Assembly (NCBI GenBank): GCA_029953675.1
Contig: JAMWBK010000013.1
Coordinates: 62,001 to 126,000, forward strand
Length of the DNA stretch: 64,000 nucleotides
Reading direction: 5' to 3'
DNA from: Rhodosorus marinus
Taxonomy: Eukaryota > Rhodophyta > Stylonematophyceae > Stylonematales > Stylonemataceae
In this document: positions 1 to 10,077 of the stretch, piece after piece
How positions within the stretch are numbered: the first letter of the stretch is position 1
How the letters are laid out: every line of letters begins with the position of its first letter
Program-made: the position numbers and the translations under genes
The notes under the pieces: model-generated
The model's database searches: none
Told to the model about the DNA's origin: nothing
Seen by the model: the letters and a program-made list of their open reading frames with translations, nothing else

Positions 1-2420
1 CCTTTGACCGTTTCTCCGGGCATTTCCTGGCACCGGGACAGATTGCCGGACTTTCTGAGAGGGAGAGCAGCGTGAAGGCGGCGGCCATCCATTGGTTCCG
101 CATTCAACGCATTGAGAGGCTCCTGTTGGCGCGATTTCGTTAGCCATCTTCGTGAAGCAGTGTCGACTTTCTTTGATCGAGAGCGACGGTTGGTACTGCA
201 GTCACGCTACGAAGGGGATTTACCGCGCATGGACGAGCTTGAGGGTTCAAGCGCCACCACTACTCCGTGGAGGGAGGCAATGAACGGAATGTCGGTGGAG
301 GATACTCCAACGACCCTCCTGGACGCCTCGGGCACACTCAGGCGCGCCTCGGCAGTGGAAGAGCCAATACCTTAGTGCGACTACCAGGCAAGCGAGTAAG
401 GACCGACTCCCCAGGGTCTAAGGGGGAGTTCCGCTGGTACGGCTGCGATGTCGCAGCCCCTGGACCTAAAGGGTCACGTTGAGCAGGTGGGAGGGGACTA
501 GGGTGTTTGGAGAACGCAGTTTCGGAGTTGGCTTCAGAGGTGGCTTTCTTCGTTTGGGGGCTCACTTCCTCTGAGAGGCCGGATTCCACCGGTAGTACTG
601 CCTCGCAGGGAGCTGATACAGGATGGGTGTATTTTGGACTTCATATCTGCGGGTTTGGCCCGCAATCTGCGGCATGTGGTTATGTGGAAATTCTTGGGGA
701 TAATGCCGTGTTTGATCCTGGCCCCAGCTCGCACATCAGTGCGAAGCTGACATGTCCCGGACCGGCTCGAAATGTTCCTGCGAGGGGAATTTGAGGTGTT
801 GCAAAGTGTGTATATGACGTCGCTCGAGGCCTCGCGGCGCACGGTCCAGTCCACGGGTGCCTCGCACGTGACGGCTCTGGTACAAAAGTTGGTAGAGGTT
901 GGCGATTTGAGTCGAGCGACCCGGCTTTTGGAGGGACAGGCGCCTGTCCTCTCCTATGATGATCGGCTTGCGGACCCGGTATTCGCCTTACTTCCGTCGT
1001 CCGATGTGGAGTTCCAGCCAAATTTTGCGGCCCTTCTCGACCGATCAGAGTTGGCCCGCCTCCGCATAGATGTGCCGCTTCGCCAGTCCGATTTGGAGGA
1101 ACTTCTCCGTACCTCCCGCCGAGGACGTTCCCCTGGGCCTTCAGGCCTTCGTACGGAATTATTTCAGGCTTTGAGCGAGAGGGGCCGACGTACATTGGTG
1201 AAGATTCTGAATGAGTTTTTAGTTAGTTTTGCAGTGAACTGTACGCATGTCCACACCGTGGGCACACTTACAGCGGGCGCAGCTTTGTTTGATTGCGAAA
1301 GCCGATCACTCGCCTGAACATCCCGTCTCCGGGGCATCGGAATGATTGAGAGCACTCGGAAGTTAGCCGGGAGGTGGGCTATGACCGCGACTACGCCAGC
1401 GTGTTACAGCTTTTTTGGCTCCTCATCAAATGGGAGTAGGGTCTTTCTAGGGAGATACGAACTGATTACCCATGCGATCGAGCTCGTGCGGGCCCCTAAG
1501 CCGACCTGGCTTAGTGGCATCTTGGTTATTGATTTCCGGAACGCTTTCAACAGCGTATCCCGGACGCACGCACTGGAGGTGGTTCGAAGGGTTTTTCCTG
1601 AGACTTTGCCTTTTTTAGCTGGGATCAACGGGGGAACAGGCCTCCCTACATGTCAGAGGGGATTGAAGTTTCTGAAGCATACATAGGGGTACAAAAAGGG
1701 GACCCTTGTGGGCCGGTCCTTCACGCCTGTGCCTTGCAGCTCGCTTTGTTGCAAGTCGCGACCGAGATGGAGGACCTACGCATCTGTGCATATCATGACG
1801 ATGTGACGTTGATGGGTAGTCCTACGGACTTAGATCGGGGGTTGACCGGGATCCAAGCCCTAGCAAGTGAGGTGGGGTCGATAGTCAAACCGGAGAAAAC
1901 AACGCTTTCGCCCAGAGAAGCCCCTCCGGGCAGTCTCCCCGACGCTCTGAGGCATGTTTGCCAACTGAGGGTCTGATGCATCATTGTATAGGGTTGGGGA
2001 GTGAATACTTGGTGCAATCCTCCTGCGAACGAGTTTTCACCCGGAACAGGCAGCTCACAAATGCCATTGAGCGCCTTCCTGATGGTATGCTGCAATCGGC
2101 GCGCCTGATTTCCCGATTCTGTGCGGGTCCCCGGCGCAACTATTGGCTGGAAGTCTTCCACCGCAATTGGGAGGTGGACTGCTGCTAAGGCGGGCGAGGC
2201 GACGCTAACACGTTGGGGCACAGTCCTAGACGAACCACGTGCTTCGGCATCGGCACCTGACAGGGACCTGAGACGGGCTCAGATGGCTCTACCCTTGCGC
2301 CTGGGAGGCTTTGGAGTGGGTGACCCGTCTTGTCTGCTCGACTGCGACGGTAGCCTCCTGGGCCACCGCTCTTCATACCCTTGTGCTATTTAGGTTCTGC
2401 AGTGCCTGAATTCTAAGTTG
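1..2420 (+). pseudogene. Degenerate reverse transcriptase of an RLE-type non-LTR retrotransposon (NLR-B-like)
   Basis: Pieces of a retrotransposon polyprotein are readable in all three plus frames, so at least five frameshifts separate them. About 772-1240 holds the pre-RT and finger region, with GRSPGPSGLRTE. About 1500-1620 holds RT motif A (IDFRNAFNSVSR). About 1680-1830 holds motifs B and C (GVQKGDPCGPVLHA, then YHDDVTLMG, where HDD replaces the usual ADD). About 2270-2340 holds the connection region LPLRLGGFGVGD. The same LPxRxGGxG block and HDD box occur in the intact element at 27975-31112, which supports the assignment. The copy runs off the left edge of the window, and its downstream half probably continues to 3760. 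It is clearly non-functional. Bases 112-794 have open stretches I cannot assign; they may be ORF1 or the ORF2 N-terminus. Confidence 0.8.
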
Positions 2421-2560
2421 GGCGCTGACGAACGATGACCCAGTCAACCGTCCGCCGCCGTTACTGCGCATCTATGACGTTCCGCAGTGCCTGCCTTTTA
2501 AGTTGGACGCTGACGAACGATGACCCAGTCAACCTTCCACCGCCGTTACTGCACATCTAC
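2391..2560 (+). repeat. Tandem duplication of about 85 bases inside the retrotransposon copy
   Basis: Two adjacent copies share GCTGACGAACGATGACCCAG and surrounding bases, beginning at about 2395 and 2479. A third diverged copy lies at 12590-12665 inside another NLR-B fragment, so the unit belongs to the retrotransposon and was duplicated locally. Confidence 0.75.
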
Positions 2561-3760
2561 AACGGCCTGCAACAGGCGTTTCTTCGGTGCAATGCCGTAC
2601 CGAAAGAGAATCGATTTAAGCTCAGTTCCTGGAAGGAGATATTATGGGGACGCAATGAGTCTGGACTGGAATCTATGGTTAATCGCGTGCTGGCCGACGA
2701 TGGGGAAGCCGGCCCACAGTCACCCGCTACTGATTACCCGGGTATGAGCAGATCGTGGAGCTCCCGCACTGATATGATCCAACATAGCCTCATTTGGGGC
2801 CAAAACAGTGCTGCTCACACAATCTTGCTCAACTCACCACTTACTCCGCCTACCACTGCGGCTCGTCTACAGGGCTTGGGAGGCCAACTATCCCACCTAT
2901 GGCGAACCACTCTACCCTCGTCACGGGGCCAACGCCAGAACGCCTTCCAGTTCCCGACTGCGGCACGCTTCGACTTGGTCTTCCACAGGTCCGTTGGCAT
3001 TCTAATCGCCCTACCCCACCTATCACCTATGACTAACCACTCTGCCCTCGTCACCGGGCCAACGACTGGGCAACCTTCCAGTTCCGGACTGCGGCACGCA
3101 TCTACTTGGGGTTGCCACAGGCCCCTTACATTCTAATCGCCCTTCCTTCTGCCAAGGATGTGCGAGCCGTATCGACGGATGTGGGTACCATTCTCTGGGC
3201 TCGTGCGGACTACTGCGAGGTCATCTCACGAAGAGACACACGCGCCTGAAATACATCCTGAGCGAACGCTTGACAAGAGTTGGCTACACCGTCGAGGTGG
3301 AACCGGCACTGCCAAGTACACCCTCCGCAACCACCTCTACTCCTTGCATCGCAGATCTCCTGGTCTTGGACGCAGCCGCCAGACGCTCAGCATATGTGGA
3401 TCTCGCTGTCACTTGCCCCTTGTCCGGTACGTATCTCCCTTCTGCCGCTCTCCGCAGGGGGGCAGCAGCTTCTGTACTTGGGCCGCGTGAAGGAAACACG
3501 GTAGGCTGATAGCATGGCCAGTCTTCCCCAGGAAGAGGGTCGGTCTCACAGGTTCCAGCCTTTTATTGTGGAAAGCTTTGGACATCTGGAAAAGTCAAGC
3601 TTGGAGTTGCTACGTAAGTGTTTTACCGAACATCGTGAAGAATATCTGGTACTTCTCCGCCATTTAAGTATCGCACTCTGGCGGTATTCTAGCACCATGC
3701 TCTTCTTCCTAGCCCCTAGTTTCCCTTCACGTTTTGCGTAGCGCATCATGCTAGGTTAGT
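2435..3760 (+). pseudogene. NLR-B retrotransposon remnant: linker, restriction-like endonuclease and C-terminus
   Basis: This is the 3' half of an NLR-B type ORF2, broken by frameshifts. About 2740-2960 encodes the linker with IQHSLIWGQNSAAHTILLNS; the minus-strand copy at 25330-25895 has the same block. About 3270-3509 encodes the endonuclease core, IADLLVLDAA then AYVDLAVTCP, giving the D...D-x-A layout of PD-(D/E)XK enzymes seen in R2-like elements. About 3514-3741 encodes the C-terminus with FIVESFGHLEKS. The element ends near 3770 in GCGTAGCGC...TAGTAAAAGCACC, the NLR-B type of 3' tail. A duplication of about 125 bases (2892-3013 and 3014-3144) disrupts the linker. The part from 1 to 3770 may be one old insertion. 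Confidence 0.75.
2892..3144 (+). repeat. Tandem duplication of about 125 bases in NLR-B linker
   Basis: Both units begin CCCACCTAT and end CATTCTAATCGCCCT, with the shared middle TGCGGCACGC. They lie head to tail and interrupt the linker reading frame of the retrotransposon remnant. Confidence 0.75.
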
Positions 3761-3771
3761 AAAAGCACCAA

Positions 3772-4168
3772 GGGTACCAGTCCCCATTACAGTGATAGAT
3801 CTACACGTCGTTGGTGGTCTGACGAACAGGTTGTCACGGACCCTTCATTCAGATCATCGTGATTGGAGATACCTAGGGAATTGGAATTATGGGGAAGGTA
3901 AAACCCTACACATTTCACCTCTTTGTGACGGCGCATAGTTGCAGCCAAAGATCCCCGGTGCTCCCCGGCAGCCGGAAAAAAATTCCAATGCCCTTCATCC
4001 TCCGTTCATCTTCTATTCTTGCTTAGCACAAACCCCCAGAGCTTTCCAAGTAATTCCAATTCCTCTTCATCCGTATAAAAAGACAGGTTGTCGCAGTTTC
4101 ACAAGGTGGCACTCCAATCGAAAATGTTTCGGTTTTATGAAATATAAAAAATACGTTTGAAATTAATG
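3772..4168. other. Non-coding stretch between two retrotransposon copies
   Basis: About 400 bases with no convincing coding frame. A short stretch near 3890-3990 (GATCCCCGGTGCTCCCCGGC) resembles the endonuclease region of NLR-A on the minus strand (compare 6590-6630) and may be a decayed fragment. Nothing else is recognisable. Confidence 0.4.
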
Positions 4169-4338
4169 AACGAACGAATGGTTTAATCGGAGGCTGAAAA
4201 AAAAACCCCGAGGGGAAAAAAAGACTAAGCGCGGCGAAGTACTCGCGCCTCCAACATCAAAGCGGCATTCATGCGCCACAGCAGGAAACTTAAGCGGGTA
4301 AACAACGATTGAAGACGGTCAGGGCGTTCGCGGAACAT
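4168..4338 (-). mobile_element. 5'-truncated NLR-A retrotransposon 3' end
   Basis: Only the last 170 bases or so of an NLR-A element are present, almost identical to the 3' ends at 6286 and 23411. On the minus strand it runs through the ORF2 C-terminus and the 3' UTR, including a run of T after CCCCTCGGGG, and finishes in CCGATTAAACCATTCGTTCG. ATTAAT occurs on both sides (about 4163 and 4339), a possible short target duplication. Confidence 0.8.
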
Positions 4339-4369
4339 TAATAAAGCAGATTAATTATCTCTAACGAGT

Positions 4370-5240
4370 GACTGGGGGGTTTGAGTTGGTTTTCGGTTGC
4401 GATTGGAGTCGTGTTCGGGTCCGAGAGTGTTCCTCGTTGCAGGCGCATCCTCTCGCTGTCTTTTCCACCGCTTTTCGGGTTTCGTGGTTGGTTATCGTCA
4501 ATCTCCCCCTTTGGGTGTGTTCGATTTTTCGGTCTGAGCCGCTGGTTTGTACGGGATTTTTTGGTCGGGTTCCTTCGTGAGACTCCTGTTCAACACACTC
4601 TTCCGTGATGGCCGGGGTCCCTCCGCGCTCCACTCCTGAGGGTCCGGAGATCCCGCGGGCGGAGGTGTCTACTGAGGGTGGACACAGAATGTCTGTTCGC
4701 GAGGGCCCTTCTCCATGCATGTTGAGTTATAGGGCGCCTCTGGTTACGCAAGTGCGTGCCCTGCTCTCTGCTCTAACAAGCCTTATTACGGCCGCGGACG
4801 ATCGAGGTGTCATTCCTCAGCTCACCCAGAAGCTAGGGGGGCTGGAATCGGGTCTCCTGGCGAGGGAAAATTCAAATTCGGGTGAGAATTTGAATTCCAG
4901 CCGGGTGGCCAAGTTGGCCGGAGACAGTCAACTTCCCCAGGTCAATCAACAACCTGTCCCGGGACAGGCGAGGGCAGCTATGGGATCTGGAGGTGACAAA
5001 GGTGGTTCCGCGGCTAGGGACTCTTCGGAGGGGGGTGCAGAGCTGCCTAATCTTTCGAATATTCCCTCAGTGGGAGCGGACTTTCCCGTCCTGGGCCAGC
5101 CCTCAGGAGGGCGACAGCTCCAGGCCAAGGCGGGGGCACGCGGTGGTCCCAAGGGGGGCCCGTCTTACGTCTCAGTTTTGCGGAAGGGTACCACAGCCTC
5201 ACGGACGGCGGCTATGCTAGGATTTTGCCCTCTCGCGAGC
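4370..5240 (+). pseudogene. Retrotransposon leader and ORF1 N-terminal fragment
   Basis: A pyrimidine-rich leader (4370-4604) leads into an open frame from the ATG near 4608 (AGVPPRSTPEGPEIPRA). The leader ends in ACACACTCTTCCGTGATGGC. Similar sequence, inverted, lies at 13000-13210 and 32040-32230, so this is a repeated 5' end. The peptide contains VTQVRALLSALTSLITAADD and later GGLESGLLAREN, resembling fragments at 26163-26301 and 32722-33010. I read it as ORF1 of an RLE-type element. It loses frame inside the palindrome that starts at 4799. No zinc knuckle or other known domain is visible. Confidence 0.55.
4799..5163 (+). repeat. Left arm of a palindrome of about 360-base arms
   Basis: Starts CGATCGAGGTGTCATTCCTC and is repeated inverted at 5306-5666 with few mismatches. 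The arm lies within the retrotransposon ORF1 fragment, so that fragment is present twice, head to head. Confidence 0.85.
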
Positions 5241-5305
5241 AGCAGGGCCTGCGGCGACTACTTTGCAATTCCTCTAGGTGCGCAACGTCCGGCCCCAGAC
5301 TACAC

Positions 5306-5666
5306 GGGGCCCCCTTGGGACCACCACGTGCCCCCGCCTTGGCCTGGAGCTGTCGCCCTCCTGAAGGCTGGCCCAGGACGGGAAAGTCCGCTCTCGCTGA
5401 GGGAACGTTCGAAGGATTAGGCAGCTCTGCACCCCTCTCCGAAGAGGCCCCAGCCGCGGAACCACCTTTGTCACCTCCAGATCCCCCAGCTGCCTCGCCT
5501 GTCCCGGGACAGGTTGTTGATTGACCCAGGAAGTTGACTGTCTCCCGCCAACTCGGCCACCCGGCTGGAATTCAAATTCTCACCCGAATTTGAATTTTCC
5601 TTCGCCAGGAGACCCGATTACAGCCCCCCTAGCTTCTGGGTGAGCTGAGGAATGACACCTCGATCG
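5306..5666 (-). repeat. Right arm of the palindrome
   Basis: Inverted copy of 4799-5163, ending GAGGAATGACACCTCGATCG at 5666. About 140 bases separate the arms. The right arm abuts directly, at 5666, the next inverted repeat, which is a copy of the upstream region of the gene at 10043. Confidence 0.85.
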
Positions 5667-6285
5667 CAAGCAATGCGCAAATGTAGATAAGATTCCTCAT
5701 CCTGGCACCCCTCTCTATCCCTCCCAATTCACCGCTGTTTCTCTACACTCTTCACCTGCCTCACAGCATATCTCGATCATCTCAGCCACCCATTCTAGCC
5801 AAGTACCTCATAACCAAGCTGGCTATTTATACTGTTAACCCCCCCCGGCGCTCACGGAACTAACTCTCGCCAACGCGTGGAGGGAACAAAAGCAAATCGC
5901 GGCACTCGAAGTCGTTGCTAACGAAGCTGGAAATGCTCTTTTTTTTGGTTTCCGTTATGGTTGCCCTTCACGGCGGCATGAATGAACTTGTTTATGAATG
6001 AATGTATTGATTCGCTCGACCGAAAAAAAAAAGCCTGAGGGGACAACATTGTATGGAGTGGACATAAACCTTTCCCTCCATACAATTAATTGTAAAAAAC
6101 CGCCATATCACCGGTGCTTTGATGCTCCTAGAGGCGAGCGATCTTCGCTCTGCGGGCAGCTGAGTCTTTTTCTCTCCTAGGGTTTTTTTTTCTTTCAGTC
6201 TACGATTGAACAAATTCATTCAGATCACGCACATAACTACGCGCATCACTCCAGCATCTAGATTGATGAAAATGTCCTCCAGTAT
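5666..6285 (-). repeat. Inverted duplicate of the 5' region of the secreted-protein gene at 10043
   Basis: These 620 bases are a near-identical reverse copy of 9459-10077. They include the first dozen codons of the gene (GTTGCTTGC inverted at 5666), its leader, its TATA region and the mobile-element tails further upstream. The homopolymer C run near 5840 matches the G run near 9895. The duplicate stops abruptly inside the coding region and has no remaining ORF. Confidence 0.9.
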
Positions 6286-7112
6286 CGAACGAATGGTTTA
6301 ATCGGAGGCTGAAAAAAAAACCCCGAGGGGAAAAAAAGACTAAGCGCGGCGAAGTACTCGCGCCTCCAACATCAAAGCGGCATTCATGCGCCACAGCAGG
6401 AAACTTAAGCGGGTAAACAACGATTGAAGACGGTCAGGGCGTTCGCGGAACAACTCCCGAAGCCAGCGAGAACCAACAGAGTCCATGAACCCAAAGCACT
6501 CAATGATCAGGGGTACCAAGCGATGTGCTAATGCCGAAGCACGAACACCAGGGGAAGACAAAGCCCCCGCGTATTTGATCTCTTTGCGGCGTCTCATGCT
6601 GGTGGCGGCAGATCCACGGCGCTCCCCCGCAGCCGGTAGATAACGACTAGCTTGAGGGTTAGGAACAGCAAGATCAACGTATGTGGTACGGCGGCTGTCG
6701 TCACAGGTGATCACCAGGTCGGCTACACGGCGTTCATCATTTTGAAAGTCCGCGACGGGTAAAGGTTTCTCACGTTCGATTTCCAGACCGGCTTGCCGGA
6801 CTATAGGCCGAAGTTCCCCGTATAACAGGTTCAAGATCCGTGTATGGCGGCGGGTTCGAGCACCTTTCACCGCCGGGCAACTAGCGAGCAGGTGGGCGCC
6901 AAAATCTGCGTTGTCTTCAGTCTGAGAGCAGAGAGGGCACGACGAACCCATCTCGTACGGCCAAGGGGGCTGATGTAAGCCGAGGTATAAGCGCAGTGAA
7001 GTACGCACTTCGAAATCCGACAGTGTGAGTGGCGGAAAGGCTGGTACGGTCATGAGCCACTGAGAGCTAAGAACCCCTCCAAGACTACGTAGGCGGGCGC
7101 GAGCGCGAGAAG
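6286..7112 (-). pseudogene. 5'-truncated NLR-A copy with endonuclease ORF fragment
   Basis: A continuous minus-strand frame of 237 codons (7053 to 6340) encodes the C-terminal part of an RLE-type ORF2. It has a CX2CX11HX4C knuckle (CPLCSQTEDNADFGAHLLASC minus its last residue), then the endonuclease core RVADLVITCDD and TTYVDLAVPNP, then a conserved helix region IIECFGFMDSVGSRWLREL. The 3' UTR follows and ends at 6286 in CCATTCGTTCG. RT and ORF1 are missing, as expected from incomplete target-primed reverse transcription. It lies inside the loop of the 5666-6285/9459-10077 inverted repeat. It is nearly identical to the copy at 23411-24330, so both insertions are young. Confidence 0.85.
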
Positions 7113-9458
7113 AGAACCAGTATCAAGGCAGGTTTCATACCGGAAAAAAAATCGAAACAGTTCAAGAAACACATATTTTCGAGCACATATCTTTCCGGGC
7201 TTTTAGCTAACAAGATCAAATGTGTTTTCCGTTCTATCAAGGGTAGCAACTTGATGTCGCATCTAAATTTAGATACTTTTGTTTACAAATATTTTTCCGG
7301 CGGAGTTCATGTTTGGCAAGTGGCTTGTCAGCCCATTCACTTCGCTTTGCTCAGGTTTTGCACTGCGTTCTGTGGGGGGAGGTACTCCCGCGCGTTGTTT
7401 TTTGTTTTGTTGTTTTGATGAATGTGAGTTGTGTTCACTCGCACCGCAAAAGACGACTGTAACTGCCTAGTACACCTTTAGCATCTGGTTTGATGAAATT
7501 TTATCCAGCTCATATATTTTCAAAAGTTTTGCTTTCTCCAATTCAAAACAACAGAGCGGTGTTGAATAAATGGTTTGGTTTGGTGGTTTAATGAATGTGA
7601 AATACGGCATAACTGCTTAGTACACCTTCCGCAACCACCTCTCCTTGTTGCATCGCAGATCTCCCGGTATCGGACGCAGCCGACATATGTTCAGCATATG
7701 TATACTGCCTTCAGCATCTGGATTGATGAAATGTCCTCCAGTATCAAAGCAGGTTTCATACCGGAAAAAAAATCGCTTTTTTTTTCAGTTCGTATATATT
7801 CGAAAGTTTTGCTTTTTTCTAATTCAAAACACCTGAACAGTGTTCAATGAATGGTTTGGGGCGTCTATTTAATAGTGGTTTTTCTGGTATTTATGCGGCT
7901 TTTCTAACATAGGTGGTTTAACGAATGTGAATTGTGCTTATTCGCCGCAGAAAAGACGACTATAACTGCTTAGTGCACCTTCCGCAGCCACCTCTCCATG
8001 TCGCATCGCAGATCTCCTGGTATCGGACGCAGCCGACACGTGCTCAGCATATGTGGACGTTGCTGTCACTTGCCCCGTGTCCGGTACCTGTCTCCGTTCT
8101 GCCCCTCTCCGGCCCTGGCGTTTTGAATTGGACAAACCAAAACTTTCGAAAATATATGAACTGTTCCGAATTGTTTTCCGGTATGAAACCTGCTTTGATG
8201 CTGTTCGTTCGTTCGATGCTGGAAGACATTTCATTAATCCAGAAACCATTCATTCAATCCAGATGCTGAAGGTGTTACTAGGCAGTTACAGTCGTCTTTT
8301 CTGGTGCGAATAAAAAAGGTGCTCCGCAAGAGAAAACTGTTGAAAATCTGAGCAAAGCGCGCTAAACGGGCGTGACAAGCCACTTGCCAAACTTAAACTC
8401 CTCCAGAAAAATATTTGAAAACAAACTTCTAAAATTTAGATGCAAAACCAAGTTGTTACCCTTCATAGAACAGATACATTTATTTGATCTTATTAGCCAA
8501 AAAGGCTGAGAAGATTCTTGCTCGAAAATATGTGAACCGTTGCGAATTTTTTTTCTGGTATGAAACCTGCTTTTTGATGCTGGAGGACATTTCATCAATC
8601 CAGATGCTGGAATGATGCGTGTAGTGTGTGTGGATCTGAATGAATTTGTATCAATCTTAGACTGAAAGAAAAAATGTCTTGAGGGGAGAAAAAGACTCAG
8701 CTGCCCGCAGAGCGAAGATCGCTCGCCTCTAACATCAAAGCACCCGTGATATGGCGTTTCTTACAATTAATTGTATGGAGGGATCTTCGCTCTGCTGCCC
8801 GCAGAGCGAAAATCGCTCGCCTCTAACATTAGAGCGCGGGTGATATGGCGTTTCCTACAATTAATTGTAAGGAACGATGGTGCGCCAAGAGCATGGCCAG
8901 TTTTCCCCGGGAAGAGGGCCGGTCTCGCAGGTTCCAGCCTTCCATTGTGGAAACCTTTGGGCATCTGGAAAATTCAAGCTTTGGAGTGGCTACGTAAGCG
9001 CTTTCCCAAACATCCTGAAGAACATCTGGTGCTCCTCCGTGCGATTTTTTTTCCGGTATGAAACCTGCTTTGATGCTGGAGAAAATTTCATCAAACCAGA
9101 TGCTAAAGGTGTACTAGGCAGTTACAGTCGCCTTTTCCGGTGCGAGTGGACACAACTCACATTCATCAAAGCACCAAAACCAAAACAACGCGCGGGAGTA
9201 CCTCCCACAGAACGCAGTGCAAAATCTGAGCAAAGCGAAGTGAACGGGCTGACAAGCCACTTACCAAACATGAACTCCTCCGGAAAAATATTTGTAAACA
9301 AAAGCATCTAAATTTAGATGCGAAATCAAGTTGCTACCCTTGATGGAACGGAAACTACATTTGATCTTGTAGCCAAAAGCCCGGGAAGATATGGTGTTCT
9401 CGAAAACATGTGTTTCTTGAACTGTTTCGAATTTTTTTCCGGTATGAAACATGCTTTT
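7113..9458. repeat. Nested repeat cluster (module D, NLR fragments)
   Basis: No host gene is visible. A module of about 370 bases occurs three times: inverted at 7125-7500, and direct at 8262-8600 and 9105-9480. It carries CATCTAAATTTAGATG-like and GACAAGCCACTT blocks. Between the copies are plus-strand NLR-B endonuclease fragments (7625-7690, 7978-8120 and 8870-9045), recognisable by ATCGCAGATCTCC and by CAGTTTTCCCCGGGAAGAGG. At 8700-8870 a unit of about 95 bases is duplicated, each copy ending in the perfect palindrome TACAATTAATTGTA. Inverted modules D at 7125-7500 and 9070-9445 extend the outer inverted repeat inwards. Confidence 0.75.
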
Positions 9459-10077
9459 ATACTGGAGGACATTTCATCAATGCAGATGCTGGAGTGATGC
9501 GCGTAGTTATGTGCTATGTGCGTGATCTGTTCAATCGTAGACTGAAACAAAAAAAAAAACGAGGGGAGAAAAAGACTCAGCTGCCCGCAGAGCGAAGATC
9601 GCTCGCCTCTAGGAGCATCGAAGCACCGGTGATATGGCGTTTTTTCACGATTAATTGTATGGAGGGAAGGGTTTATGTCCACTCCATACAATGTTGTCCC
9701 CTCAGCTGGTTTTTTTTCAGTCGAGCGAATCAACACATTCGTTCATAAACAAGTTCATTCATGCCGCCGTGAAGGGCAACCATAACGGAAACCAAAAAAA
9801 AAAGCATTTCCAGCTTCGTTAGCAACGACTTCGAGTTCCGCGATTTGCTTTTGTCCCTCCACGCGTTGGCGAGAGTCAGTTCCGTGAGCGCCGGGGGGGG
9901 GGGGTTTACAGTATAAACAGCCAGCTTGATTTTGAGGTACTTGGCTAGAATGGGTGGCTGAGATGATCGAGATATGCTGTGAGGCAGGCGAAGAGTGTAG
10001 AGAAACAGTGGTGAATTGGGAGGGATAGAGAGGGGTGCCAGGATGAGGAATCTTATCTACATTTGCGCGTTGCTTGC
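9459..10077 (+). repeat. Right arm of the 620-base inverted duplication
   Basis: Partner of 5666-6285. It comprises an NLR-type 3' tail (9530-9740), about 160 bases of unique sequence with a G run near 9895, the TATA box and the first codons of the gene starting at 10043. Confidence 0.9.
9911..9920 (+). promoter_or_regulatory. Probable TATA box of the gene at 10043
   Basis: GTATAAACAG lies about 130 bases before the ATG. A TATA box at a similar distance precedes the two other secreted-protein genes of the window (16826-16832 and 34810-34819). Confidence 0.55.
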
